Assembly: GCA_015680685.1 (NCBI GenBank)
Contig: MNCI01011864.1
Coordinates: 123,893-160,030 of the forward strand
DNA length: 36,138 bases
Direction of reading: 5' to 3'
Origin: Gnetum montanum
Lineage: Eukaryota > Streptophyta > Gnetopsida > Gnetales > Gnetaceae
Shown: positions 10,245 through 20,979 of the stretch, in pieces
Position numbering within the stretch: the first letter of the stretch is position 1
How the letters are laid out: each line of letters opens with the position of its first letter
Notes under the pieces: model-generated
What the model was told of the DNA's origin: nothing
Database searches by the model: none
Seen by the model: the letters and a program-made list of their open reading frames with translations, nothing else
Program-made: the position numbers and the translations under genes

Positions 10245-10800
10245 GAATTCTGGGTCTATGATAGCCTAGTCATTGACTGGCGAGGCCGTAAGTTGGGCTG
10301 CTATGGCTTGACCCTTTATCGATGATTGACTTACATAGCATAGGTTGAACTCCGCGGTTATTACCTTCCATCGGGCTATCCTACTACTTTCGTACAGGTT
10401 GCTGGTGATAGCCTGGAGTATGTTGCTTTTGCAAATGATGTTGTTTGTGCTGTGGAATAGGTAATGCCATCACTTTTTTAGTGTGAATACTAAGGCTAGA
10501 AAATTCCTCTCCACTTCATTGTATTTCACCTCGCATGCTACTAGTGCATGGCTCAGGTAGTACACTGGTATCTCAGAACCGTCGTCCCACTTCTGACATA
10601 GCAATGCTGCTATGGATGTGTTGGAAGTGGCAAGGTATATGAAGAAAGGCTTGTCCCTTTGCGGCGGGTGCATCGTTGGAAGGTGCGAGAGCTCCTTCTT
10701 CAGGTCGTCGAAGGCTTGTTGACACTGGGTTGTCCATTGAAAGTTAACCCCCTTTTTTAGAAGATGTTGCATGGGGTGTAACTTGTTAGTCAACTTGGCT
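10245..10800 (-). pseudogene. Gypsy-type RNase H domain of the Tat element
   Basis: After RT the frame continues through FQWTTQCQQAFDDLKKEL (the usual RT connection), then FIYLATSNTSIAALL, where the first catalytic Asp of the usual Y-x-D motif is not evident (A-T-S). VYYLSHALVACEVKYNEVER follows, with the conserved E-x-x-Y-x-x-x-E spacing. A TGA near 10470 interrupts it; CGA-to-TGA or TGG-to-TGA would explain it. The weak Asp site fits the idea that the second RNase H took over this role in Tat elements. Confidence 0.75.
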
Positions 10801-12010
10801 ATGAACCTTCAAATGAATTGTACCCTACCTTGTAAGTCGTGTAACTCCTTAAGGTTTGTGGGAGGTGCTAGATTGATGATGGCCTTAACTTTGTCGAGGT
10901 CCACCCGTATTCCAGCCTCTAATACTACGAACCCTAACATGCATCTAGTCTTTACTCCGAAGACACACTTCTTAGGATTGAGACGTAAGTCGTGCATTTG
11001 GCAGCACTTGAGAACTACCCCTAGATCATGTGGGTGATCAGCTGCCTCCTTGGACTTAACTACTATGTCATCTATGTAATTGTTTAATGTTTCTAGGATG
11101 TAGTCACTGAAAATGTAGGTCATGGCTCGCTAGTAGGTTGCTCTAGCATTCTTGAGCCCGAAAGGCATCATGGTATAGCAGAAGGTTTCCCATGGAGTCA
11201 TGAAGGTTGTTGACAATTGGTGCTCTGGGTTCATGTGGATTTGGTTGTATCCGAAGAAGCCATCCATGAAGGATAGCAAAGCATGGCCAGCTGTGGTGTC
11301 AATGAGTTGATCAATGCTCGGGAGTGGAAAGTTGTCTTTGATCGTTGCCTTGTTCAAGTCTCGGAAGTCTATACAAATTCGTATCCCTCATATTTTCTTC
11401 GAAACTACAACGATGTTGAACACCCACTCTGAATAGTCAACCACGCAGATGAAACTTGCTTGGTATAACTTAGTGATTTCATCCCTCACAGCTAGTGTGA
11501 TTTCTGGCTTAATTTTACGAGCCTTTTTCTTAACTGCCTTTACATGTGGGTCTAGGACAATGTTATGCTGAATCAACCACAGATCCAGACCTGGCATGTC
11601 ACTGTACAACCATGCAAAGACATCGATGTGATCTTGAAGAGTTTTAACTACACCTTCATGTGTTTGTGTGTCTAGGAGGGAGCTGAGTCTTAGCATCTTT
11701 ACCTCCCCCTTTGACGTGGTCACAAATATCTCGACAAGAGAATCCTCGGTTACATCCTCGATCTCTAAATCTAGGGCTTGGACTAGGTGTCTAGGCTAAT
11801 ATAGGAATGCTTCTAAGGCTGCTATAATGTTAATTGTAGTCGACCCCTAGTCAATCATGTCAGGGTTCAACTGTCTCACGAGCTTGCCCTGTGGCCCTGC
11901 TAACATTAAAGGCGTGGAAAGGGCACGATGGATTCCCATCTCCTGCTTGACCTACCATCATAAGATAAAAGCTTGGATAAGGGTCATCAAAGATTGTGTG
12001 AAACGCAAAT
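10801..12010 (-). pseudogene. Reverse transcriptase of the Tat element
   Basis: This would copy element RNA to cDNA. Motifs run in order on one minus-strand frame: DVFAWLYSDMPGLD (about 11610), VVDYSEW (11440), ICIDFRDLNKATIKDNFPLP (about 11370-11310), FMDGFFGYNQI (11260), MPFGLKNARATY (11160) and the catalytic YIDD (11078-11067). In-frame stops at about 11390, 11129 and 10808 fit CGA-to-TGA or CAG-to-TAG change, with no frameshift seen. Coding sense extends upstream to about 12010, where a 3' splice site stands. The preceding protease is 5 kb away, not adjacent as in most gypsy elements. Confidence 0.88.
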
Positions 12011-12060
12011 CTGCAAAGCAACACCAAGATGCAACTTGTTAAGTGAGGTGATGTAAAGAC
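12011..12060 (-). other. Probable 3' splice site of a retrotransposon intron between protease and RT
   Basis: On the minus strand a T-rich run ends in TTGCTTTGCAG, cut after 12011, and RT-frame coding begins at 12010. A branch-like CTTAAC lies about 30 bases upstream. Ogre-type Tat elements are known to carry an intron exactly between protease and RT. The matching 5' splice site would be near 17100-17200; I could not choose one (GTGAAA near 17140 is possible). Confidence 0.5.
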
Positions 12061-12450
12061 TGAAAGTTTGCTAGTTTAAGGTTGTGGCGGACTGCTAAGA
12101 TGTGAGAGTGTAGAATTGCTAATGGAACGCGTGACTATCGACACATGAATGCCAAACTGATAGTTTAGTGTCATCTCGGACTACCATATTGCAACATGCA
12201 AAATCTTGATATGCAAAATAATATAAAAAAAGGAAATTGCAAAAATGGAATCATGAAATCGCTAGGAAATGTGATACTGCCTATGTGAAAGAGGATGAGG
12301 TGACTGCTGGTGTAAGGATATGGTTAGTTTAACGTCATTGTAGACTGCAAAAATAATAGATCGAAACTACTATTTTAGGGTTTTTTCAGACCCTGAGGAG
12401 TGCAACTATGCTAGGCTCATTAGTTTAAGGTATTTTCGGACCCTTAATCA
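12060..12450. repeat. Hairpin repeat array B, upstream of the antisense gene
   Basis: Five units with the lead tagttta: 12071-12097, 12161-12183 (GTC with GAC), 12324-12350 (GTC with GAC), 12370-12397 (AGGGT with ACCCT) and 12421-12447 (TTAAGG with CCTTAA). Stem sequences differ between units, yet pairing is kept. Spacing is 45-165 bases. Confidence 0.55.
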
Positions 12451-12631
12451 AAAATAAATATTATTATATTTTTTTCTTTGTCTTTGGGAAGGCGAGTAGT
12501 TGGCTTGAAGCGTGTCAAGGCTTAAATGCTAATAGTGTTATGATGTCGTGGCAAGCATGCTACGCTGCACGGTGTGCTCCACATTAATTGGAGAGAGAAA
12601 GAGGTAAGTTTCCCCATCTTGCCCTTGCGAC

Positions 12632-12639
12632 TATAAATA
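12632..12639 (+). promoter_or_regulatory. TATA box of the antisense gene
   Basis: TATAAATA on the plus strand, followed about 150 bases later by an ATG in good context (ggccATGG at 12791) and a consensus 5' splice site. No other feature of the minus-strand element needs this box. Confidence 0.6.
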
Positions 12640-13367
12640 GGGGTTAAACCTAGGTAATTTCGCTATTTCCACCGTAAGAGTGTAGAACCCTCATCGGAGC
12701 ATGTGGTGATTTCGGAGTGCGAAGCAGTTGTGTTGATCGACTAGCAAGACGAATTTCTACAGCGAAGGTCATAAATCTGCAAGGAGGGCCATGGCTCCTG
12801 AAACACGTGCCACAAACGCGTGTTCTGGCGCAAGAGAGTACACCGTTGACCTGGTAAGTTTTCATGTCTCCTTCGCTCTTTTCATTTTGTGCCTTTTGCT
12901 GTTTTCTGCTATGGTTTCACATCCTATTTGTTCTGCTATCTATTTTTTTGTGACTATGTTGTTTTAGCCTTTGTATTGCCATGGCCTCTTTTTTCGGTCG
13001 TGGCCAATGTGCAAAGGTTTCGTTGTAAGGCCGTTGGGACTGCTACCGTTGCGGTTGTCATGCTTGCGGGGCTGGGGCAGTTTAAGTTGTTTGACCTTGA
13101 CATGTCATAACGTAAAACCCTTGGGAGGGTTTAGTCATGTGTGATGCAGCATCACAACACATGTTTTGTTTGGGCATGTCACCAATTGTTTTACTGCTAC
13201 GCTGAGCTATTTGCATGTTTTCGCTATGCTAGGCTCTCACACCTTTGCTATGCTATGTATGGGCAGAGGGTTATGCTATGCTATATTTATGGACTGCTAA
13301 ACACTGCTATGTTGCGTGTGTATTGTGTTCAAGTGTGACGCCAACATTTGTTGATTACATTATGCAG

Positions 13368-14193
13368 GGCAGGGCCAAGGTCTAGGCTGATCATTTTGGA
13401 CCTTGGAGGGGTCCTGTGCCATGTGAGCAGACCTATGGCCAACGCTCCTCCTCCCCTGATACGTGTGGGAGATCGAGCGGTTTGGTTCAAGGAAGGAGCA
13501 TGAGACTTCTTGCAATTCCTTCTCAACCACTTTAGTGTGATTGTTTGGTCTTCCTTAGACGAGATGCAGGCATCTGGCATAATAGAGGCCATGCTGCCAG
13601 GGGAAAATTGGGGCATCTTGAGATACCTTTCTGATGAGGCGACCACCAGCAGGCAGGGAGGGGGTTCCAGCCAACACTTAACATGGTTGAGGCATTTAGC
13701 CTAGATCTGGAACATGCCGGAATACCAGTGCTATCACCTGTACAACACATTGTACCTCGCACATCACATGGTGATGTACTTTTAGAACCTACAGGGGACC
13801 TTCTATTATGTTGGTGGGTGAGTTTTGCATCTTTGCTTTACTTCATTGTGTGACATCGGCTATACCTAGCCGAATGTTAATAGTGTATGTTCGTCACCAG
13901 GTTCTACATTGATGATGACAAGGTTCACGATCAACCAGATCTACTGGCTATGACACAGTTAGCCCTATAGGAGTTTGCTTCTGCCAAGAGCCTACGAGCG
14001 AGCGTGATTGGTCAGTACAGGGAAGAATACCGTACTTTCCCATGCACACTCGCCACTTTCTACAATCAGTTTAGGGTGAAGGGTTGGCTAGACAAGGAGT
14101 GGAAAGAACCTTTCAAGCAGGTCACACTTGAAGCAGTTCTAGCGGTTGAACTCCCACTATTCCCATTACCATATAGACCTGGTGGGTCAAATG
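13368..14193 (+). pseudogene. FCP1/NLI-type HAD phosphatase-like domain (exons 2-3 of the antisense gene)
   Basis: Residues run RLIILDLGGVLCHV (Asp codon 13399-13401), then about 28 residues later WFKEG…DFLQFLLNHFSVIVWSS (WSS codons 13546-13554), then WLRHLA…IWNMPEY, and, across an 83-base intron, YYVGGFYIDDDKVHD and a helical tail. This order matches plant FCP1-homology proteins: a hydrophobic strand with D-x-N/G-G-x-L, then K/R-x-P-x-x-D-F-L, then F-x-V-x-V-W-S-S, then a K-x-L-x-x-x-W block, then a Gly-Asp-rich C-terminus. Such domains dephosphorylate RNA polymerase II tails or other phosphoproteins. The second Asp of DxDx is Gly here and a DDSP motif is not evident, so catalysis was doubtful even before the stops arose. 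Confidence 0.55.
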
Positions 14194-14278
14194 GTAGGCA
14201 CCACGTGCTCAAGTGTTTTTGTAATCTTTGCATTCTCTACATTGTTAGGCTAAGTGTGTTTTGTGAAAATCGTTGCAG

Positions 14279-15325
14279 GGTCAAAAAAGCCTCGTGAGGT
14301 GACAGTGGTAACTGCCAAGAGGTAAGGGAAAAACATCTACTTTAAATACGGCGAAGTAGTGACGAGCTAGAGCTTGTTGAAACAAGGGGCCTTGGATTCT
14401 TTACTCGAGAAAGTCCGAAAGGTGGGGCTTATGGATCTATTCATGGCTCCGAATCCAAGCATCTCTGCTACTAAGATGCTTTCCTTGGTCAACTCCTTCT
14501 CTGGGAAGGCAGGTCATTTTCGCACATACGTACGGGGCGTGCGGGTGGTCATTGACATTAACGACCAGCTGTTTGCGGATCTGTTTGGCGTTCCTGCCAA
14601 TGGTGCCCCCATAGCGTCGAAGGGCAAACAGGAGTTAATCCTACAAAAGCAGCATACCAAGGAGTGGCTGAGGCTCTCCAAGGAGCGAAAAGGATTCCCC
14701 ATGGAAAATCTTAAGGACGGCCCTGCCATGGGGATATACCCGGTCTTTCGTGCCCGCGCATTCCCTTAACTGCTTACCCAAGGGAAGGTCTTGGGGCTTG
14801 AGTAGGCCTAGGTAATGCAGGAAGTCATGGAGGAGGGGGCCCATTACAACTGGGCCAAATTCCTATATAGTGGTTTGCAGGCCGAGATTTTGGGACTTCG
14901 TGAGCAAACGGAGTCCCGCTCTAACATACACTATGCCTTCTACATAAACTGTTTAAAGCGGTTCGTAGAGTTCCTGGTGGTCCAGGAGGATGGAGTTTGG
15001 TCCATGCTAGACCGTGTCTAGATTCCCAAGCCATAGATTTGGCAGGTCCACCGAACTATCCAGGCCCAGGATCCTCCAGAAATGATCGGGGAGTCGTTGT
15101 CTGTAACGACTAAAGATCTGGCAGTTCATAGCGCTCGTGGCCAGGACAGTGTAGGAGAGACGCCCCCTGTTATAGCCAGTAGCATGATACAGGGTGAATG
15201 TCTCATAGCTGAGATTGTGCCCAAGGAGCTGTGAAGGAGGAGACCTTCCCTAGCCAGGGAAAGCTCTTGTGAAAAGGAGGGACAGAGACTGCAGCTCAAG
15301 CTATGGCAGACGCAACCCCCCATTG
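14279..15325 (+). pseudogene. Exon 4 of the antisense gene: transposon-associated domain
   Basis: The frame is open in long pieces separated by stops at 14323, 14368, 14767, about 14803-14811 and 15019. Visible stretches include ALDSLLEKVRKVGLMDLF, then SFSGKAGHFRTYVRGVRVVI, then FADLFGVPANGAPI, and later HYNWAKFLYSGLQAEILGL. The pattern of a VRG strand followed by an L-F-G-V-P turn, and then N-W-A-K plus a helical segment, resembles the plant 'putative transposon protein' / plant mobile domain group often found in retroelement-borne genes. I could not identify it firmly. The frame joins exon 5 (15459) in phase as ATT G|TA GAG. Confidence 0.45.
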
Positions 15326-16733
15326 GTAAGCATTTTTGTATAATGCTTATTTCGTTATAGTTTTCTATGTTATGCTGTGCTAGGCGGTGCAGTGTAGCAT
15401 AGCACCTGTTTTGAACCAGCTTATTTTAAATCAACGCAAACATGCCTTTTTTGCTTAGTAGAGGAAGAAGAAAATGAAGAAGGAGGTGATGAGGAAGTGT
15501 CGGCCCTTAGGACGAGGGCGACGAATAAAGCCGCAAGGCCCCAGTTTCGAAGGAAAGGACCCTGGTTAGGAATAATGGAGCTTCTGTCTCCAGGGCAGGA
15601 GCTCTTATCATTAAGAAGCCTCTTCCTACCAATAAAGAGGTACCTCCCCAAAATAAAAAAGATGTTGGTCTCCTGAAAGGAAAGGCACCAGCGCATAAGG
15701 GACTTGCATGGATTTGGCAGGGCCCTCTACCATGGCTACCATAGTCATCTTGTCTCAGCAAGAAGAAAGACCGCAGTCGAGCACTGGTGAGTTTGTGAGA
15801 CGTCTGCCTCATCATAGTCCATTTTGGCTATTGCTGACATGCTTAATCATGTAACAAGTGTTACTGTTGACACTGCGGGACCTCCTCTACTTCATATAGA
15901 GTCGTGGGCCGACGTCCCTGACAAGTTTATGTTCGTGCAAGGACTTGTTAATGAAATGATCAGATGCCTTCAACAGGTGGACCCTTGTGCAGGTAAGTAT
16001 CAGCATTAACTGCCCTTATGTTGCTATGCTGAAGCTTTCGAGTTTGTTGATTATGCTATGCTAATGCGATTACTACGCTCCATGCGTTAAATAGCCTCTC
16101 CGATGTTCGGTGCTTCTGAGGCCTATGCTAAGTTTAAAGAACGGGTGGAGGTCATAGAATCTCCTGACTTGAGGGTGAACCTTCCTACAGGAGAGACCGC
16201 AACCGCTTCCCCTTCCCTGGAACCTCTAAAATGGATGACCACGGAAAGGGAGAAGGCTGCTGCATCGAATGCTGAACCCAGCAACGGGCATTGGATGGAT
16301 ATTTCAATAGAAGAGATTTGGCATCACCTTAAGCTTGTTCTAGACTAGATATCCCTTGAGACCGGCACAGGCTCCTCTCAGGTTAGTTGCTTTCATGTTA
16401 TGTTATAGCTTACGTTTATCGCATTTGTTGCCCTAGCTAACTAATTCATTCTTGCAGTGCAGGCTCCGGATGAGGGTGCAAGACCCGCGAGGAGAGGGAA
16501 TGTAGGATCAGTAGAAGGCAATGCAGGAGCGGGTGATGCACAAGTAGATAAAGCAGAGGAAAACGGTGAAGGTGTTGCAAATGGAAACAACCCATGACAG
16601 CATGGGATTTTCCTTTTTTTTGTGAAAATTTTGCAATATTGCTAATAGGCCAAAATTTTGAATGAAATGAAAAACTTTAGAAAGGAAATCGATTTTGTGT
16701 TAACTTATGTAAATTTTTCATGCTTTCATATGT

Positions 16734-16990
16734 TTGTTTTAGGCCATCTTGGGCCATTGCTAGTTTTGGGCCATTTCAGGCCATTGCGTGACAAATTAAA
16801 GTGACAAGTGATAATGCTGGTTTTAGGTCATTTCAGGCCAATGCCAAAAGAAGTAGTTCATTAACAAAGCAATAAGGCACTAATGCTAGTTTTAGGTCAT
16901 TTCGGGCCGTTAGTGTAGCAAGCCAGAAGGGTGATATGTTAATAAAGTGGAACGTAGCGATGCTAGTTTTAGGCCATTCCAGGCCATAGC
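16734..16990. repeat. Hairpin repeat array C, downstream of the antisense gene
   Basis: Five copies of tagttttaggYcattYcRggcc. Stems with six-base loops are GGCC/GGCC at 16742-16755, GGCC/GGCC at 16769-16782, GGTC/GGCC at 16826-16839, GGTC/GGCC at 16895-16908 and GGCC/GGCC at 16972-16985. The flanking word tgcta precedes most units. An AATAAA for the antisense gene could be at 16941-16946 inside this array. Confidence 0.6.
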
Positions 16991-17157
16991 GTAGCATGCC
17001 GAATGGTCAGCATACTAACAAGGCAAGGAAACGATGAATGTACAAGGATAGCAATCAGGCGGGAAGCCGTAGGGCTGCTACACTATGCACAGCTACTTCT
17101 TGACCCGTCGTGGGTTGATTGGAACATAAGGTCGAGGTGTTTCACCAGGGCCCCCGT

Positions 17158-17937
17158 TCATATCATTGTCCTTCGCTTGGAAGGGCAACTCAACCCATGC
17201 GTTTTTGATTTGAGGGTCGATTCGCTAGACCGATCCTTCTGTTGCATGATTAATGCATGCATGAATAGGCGTTTCATCCACATAGGTTGTAACTTCTGAA
17301 CCCTATTCCATGCTACGTTGCTGATTGCTTGCATTGCCACTTCGTCACCACGGATTACCACCTCTCTACCTGCGTATGGTAAGTGGATTTCCTGGTGTAT
17401 AGGTGAGGAGACAACCCTAAGTTGCACTAACCATGATCTCCCCAAGATCAAGTTAAACTTGGACATTTCTTCAACTACGATGAATGTTGCATCTGTGGGG
17501 AACTGGTCCCCTACTACGAAGTTTACGTGAATAGTGCCTTTCACTAGGACGTGTGCCCCGTTGAACGACCTTAGACACGATGTCGTTGTTAGTTTGATCT
17601 GGTCGACCAATCCCAACTTGTCCACAATAGGGAAGGGAATGACGTTCGTGGTAGCCCCATAATCAACGTGTACCCTTCGGATCCAATGTTGGCCGACCCG
17701 AATTGTGATAAAGAAAGGCATCGTAGTTACTTGACCCCCTTCGGGATCTTTCCTAATGGTGTCATTATTAAAAATTAATTGAGGTGTTGCGGACTCCACA
17801 GGTACAGAGGGAAACATTACCGAGTGGATCGCTCCCTCTTCCACTGACATGTTTCCATTGACCGGAATCGTCGTTAACATGCGAACTAGAGCCTCTCGGT
17901 GAGGTACAGATGTCATGACTAGGTCGTACAAGCTCAA
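17158..17937 (-). pseudogene. Aspartic protease of the Tat element
   Basis: The region is open for 259 codons. MPFFITIRVGQHWIRRVHVDYGATTNVIP contains the active site, with Asp at 17664-17662, but the next residue is Tyr where Ser or Thr is expected (D-Y-G-A). A single base change from TCT would explain it. FNLILGRSWL is the conserved second motif, and HQEIHLPYAGREVVIRGDE follows as in Tat proteases. It would cut the gag-pol polyprotein. The C-terminal 40 residues lead into the 5-kb spacer rather than into RT. The ATG at 17937 is internal to the gag-protease frame. Confidence 0.85.
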
Positions 17938-17939
17938 TG

Positions 17940-20903
17940 TAGCATTTTTCTACTTTAGGGCTTGCCCAAACTGGGTGAGGACATCCAAGAAGTCCTGGCC
18001 GCCCACCTATTTGACACTTTCCTCCTCTTTGATTCATCCTAGAAGACGAATCTCTCCAGGAGAGACGACCTCGTACCTAGGTTCAAATACTTGTTGGCAA
18101 GGTAATTCAGGCTGTGTAATCATGTTGACCTTCATCTTTAGTGATGAAGATGTAAATATGAGAGGCGAAGATGTAGGCTTGGAGATACCTTTGACAGTAC
18201 TTCCCTTCAACGTCTCATCCACTAAGTGGGCTTCTCACCTTGTGGGGCAAGGAGGCTGTTTAATGTTGTTGCACGGGATGGGGGTTGTCGAAGATGTTGG
18301 CCCCCTGATGATGAATGGAGCTAGAGGTGTTAACTGATGAGGCTGTGTGACCTCACCAACGAGAGGTGTAGAGGTAGATGCCCATGGTGGGACTTTCAAG
18401 ATGAAGGGCGGCTGCGAGCTTGGACCCACCATTGGTGGTATTGGTGCACTACGCTGAGGTACATGAATCACAAACTGCTGGAAGGGTGGCCTGGGATCAT
18501 TATCAATACCGATGATGTTGATTACGTAACCGGCATTATTGGCATTGAGGGGATCTATGTAGACATACATAGATTGATTTTCAGGGCGTACTGGGTTGCT
18601 TTCATCTAGCACCAGCTTTCCCACGTCGATTAATCTTTGGATGTCATCCTGCAACGATAGACAATAATTCGTTGTGTGACCACATAGTTGGTGGTAGTCA
18701 CAAAACCTATCTAGCCTGAAACCCCTAGGAACTGGAGGCTCATTGATCAGGGCCAAAGAGGAATTCCTAAGGAGCTCGCAGTAGCATTGATGTCTCATGT
18801 TTGTTTCCCCCGAGATCTGCTTGTGTTGGACGTATCCCGCTGCCAACAGTTACTTCAGGAGTTCTGAAGGTTTGAGAGGTAGTGGGGTGTATTTCGAACG
18901 ATCTTTGCGCTCGAAGTTGGGTTTAGTATATCCAAATGTCTTGGGCATAGGTGCAGCGGGTTGCGATGCTTGGCCCAATTTATGCGCAGAGTTAGCCATA
19001 GGTATGGCTAATTTCTTATTATTTTTGCTTCTGTTGTTGCTAGGTTTGGGCTTAGCCTCGGTTGCCACAGCGGCCACTATAGTTGTTGGGGCCTCACCCT
19101 TGTCCTTTTTTACAAAGTTGTTCTTGTAAGTGGTGTAGGCCTTACCCTTGTCTTTACTTGCCTTGGCCACATCTTGTATGCTTTTAGTTTGAGCGAAAAC
19201 TTGGCTAAGAGAGATGGAGTGAGATAATGTAGTTTGGACTTGATGAAGTCGTTCACTACACCCTTGAAGAAGGCTAACAAGTGAGCCTCTGTGATGAGCT
19301 CACGAATTTCGTTAAGGGTCGCACTCCAACGTTGAATGAATTTTTGGACTGGTTCTAGCAGGTTTTGTTTCACGCCCATCAGCTAATCCAACGTGGTTTC
19401 TGGCTTCAAGTTGTATTTGAAGCCTATCACAAACTGGGTCAAGAGTTCTTCCAAAGTTGAAATGGATGAACGTGGCAACGTGCAATACCAATTTAGGGCT
19501 TTCCCAGCTAGGGACATGGCGAAGACGCAAATGATCATATGCAGCCATTATTGCAATAGCAAAGACTTTGACCGGAAAGTGACAAGATGTGTATTGGGAT
19601 CTCCCTCCCCATCGTACTTCATGAAGTGCGGGAGAGACATCCTAGGTGGTAATATCAAAGCAGGGATTGCAGGGTTGACGAGGTCATCCTAATAAAAGTC
19701 CATGACTTGCACCGTGTCGGACCCAACAGCTTTGAGGTGTTTTATCTCCTCAGTTAGGGTCTAGATGAGCTAAAATGCTTAGTCTAGACTCGACAACATT
19801 GTAGATGGCTGAGGGATTGCAGAAGTAACTCCCACATGCAGCATGGTGGCAGTGGCGGGTTGACCCATCAGCGGTGCCATTGGGGCCGCCCCCACTAAAG
19901 GTGCTACTTGCGTTGTCCACCACCTGGTGGGTGGTACTGTCGGAGCGATAATAGCAGGTTGAGTCGACAGATAGACTGTTTGGGTTACCGGTAGGACAGA
20001 CCATGGCCCTGTGCCAGGATGTACCGTTTACGGGGTTGGGTAGGTCTAAGGGCGAACATAATGAGACATTTGCGATGGTTTTAGAACAGATGAAGAGGCA
20101 AATGGGGTCCACCACGTGGACGAGCCTAGGCCCGCCATAGTGGGTGTAGCAGATGCATACGTAGGAATTGGAATAGAAGTTATGTGCAGTTGCAAAGTAG
20201 GTACAGCATGGACATGTGGTAGGGTAGCCATGATAGGTGTGTTGCGCACTGTAGGGATGTGCTGATAAATAGTTTGCGGTGGCACAGTTACTACGAGCAT
20301 AACCGAGGAATAAGGGTGATGATACACCGAATATGTGGCATGGCTACCCATTGCAATTACGGTCATAGGCTGTTGAAGCGTAGGCATGATGACAAAGGGA
20401 GCAGTGATAGACAGCGGGTTGGCCTAGAAGGACTAGGTAGACAAGACAGGAACGAGGTTGACTTGATCCCCCTCATCAGATTGGGAATTGAGCTCCTCCT
20501 GTCTATCTTGAAAGGCGTGGTCCTGGTTCAACAAGGTGTCTGATTGCTTCCTAAGTCTAGCCAACTAGATCAATTGGTCCAATAGCCTTTGATATGCTTG
20601 CGTTAAAAGCAAAGGAACATCGGGGGTAGGAACGAATTCCTTCCTATTCCAATAAGTGAACTCGAAGCTATGTTTCTCTTCAAGTTCGTGTAAATCCAAG
20701 GGTAGATTAGCCTACACCTTCACGTAAAGGAAACTATAACGCTCGTGTTGCTGGGCTAATCCCTCAAGTCCCCTGTTTTGGATTTTGAGAGATCAACGCG
20801 CTTCCATCGCGGGGTTCAGCAGTTGTTCGGTACGACTGGTGCCTTGAACCGTGAAGGGCACTTCCGCATTGAAGGTTTCAATAACTGTGGTGGCGGAAGC
20901 CAT
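17940..20903 (-). pseudogene. Gag of the Tat element
   Basis: Start ATG at 20903-20901, first residues MASATTVIETFN. A Gln/Leu-rich coiled segment follows (about 20700-20470), then a long Pro/Thr/His-rich low-complexity part (20400-19800). The capsid-like gag domain has YDGEGDPNTHL (about 19610), LEELLTQFVIGFKYN (19440), and FIQRWSATLNEIRELI to LLAFFKG (19350-19270). A Lys-rich segment (19170-18900) and a zinc knuckle C-x2-H-x4-G-H-x4-C, CDYHQLCGHTTNYC (18702-18661), come next, then a Pro-rich linker to protease. In-frame stops near 20795, 20720, 20060, 19385 and 18845 break it. Gag would package element RNA in cytoplasmic particles. Confidence 0.8.
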
Positions 20904-20979
20904 TGCTAAGCAAGTGATTATGCAAAAAAAATGCAAGAAGTGCAAAAAGAACAAAAGGGCTGAAAAAGCAACAAAAGGT

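Larger units (their letters stand above)
12791..16597 (+). pseudogene. Eight-exon gene antisense to the Tat element, FCP1-like N-terminal region
   Basis: Proposed exons: 12791-12853, 13368-13817, 13901-14193 (or -14181), 14279-15325, 15459-15786, 15859-15992, 16095-16381 and 16463-16597. All introns are GT-AG. From exon 2 to the TGA at 16595-16597 the phases agree at all six junctions (2, 1, 1, 2, 1, 0), about 885 codons. That is hard to get by chance. Exon 1 (MAPETRA…, donor CTG|GTAAGT) does not join exon 2 in phase. In-frame stops include 13501, 13702, 13783, 13968, 14323, 14368, 14767 and 15019, so it is no longer functional. Exons 2-3 resemble an FCP1/NLI-type phosphatase domain and exon 4 a plant transposon-associated domain. 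The exon 5 start is acidic (VEEEENEEGG) then basic. The last exon is Gly/Ala/Glu-rich and looks disordered. The gene sits inside the protease-RT spacer. Confidence 0.7.

Noticed and set aside
12650-12865. Minus-strand 71-codon frame inside the Tat spacer as part of pol.
   Set aside because: It lies opposite exon 1 of the antisense gene, beyond the RT-side splice site, and shows no pol motif.
16734-16990. CRISPR-like array of short repeats with unique spacers.
   Set aside because: The repeats diverge, spacing is irregular, there are no cas genes, and the setting is a plant retrotransposon.
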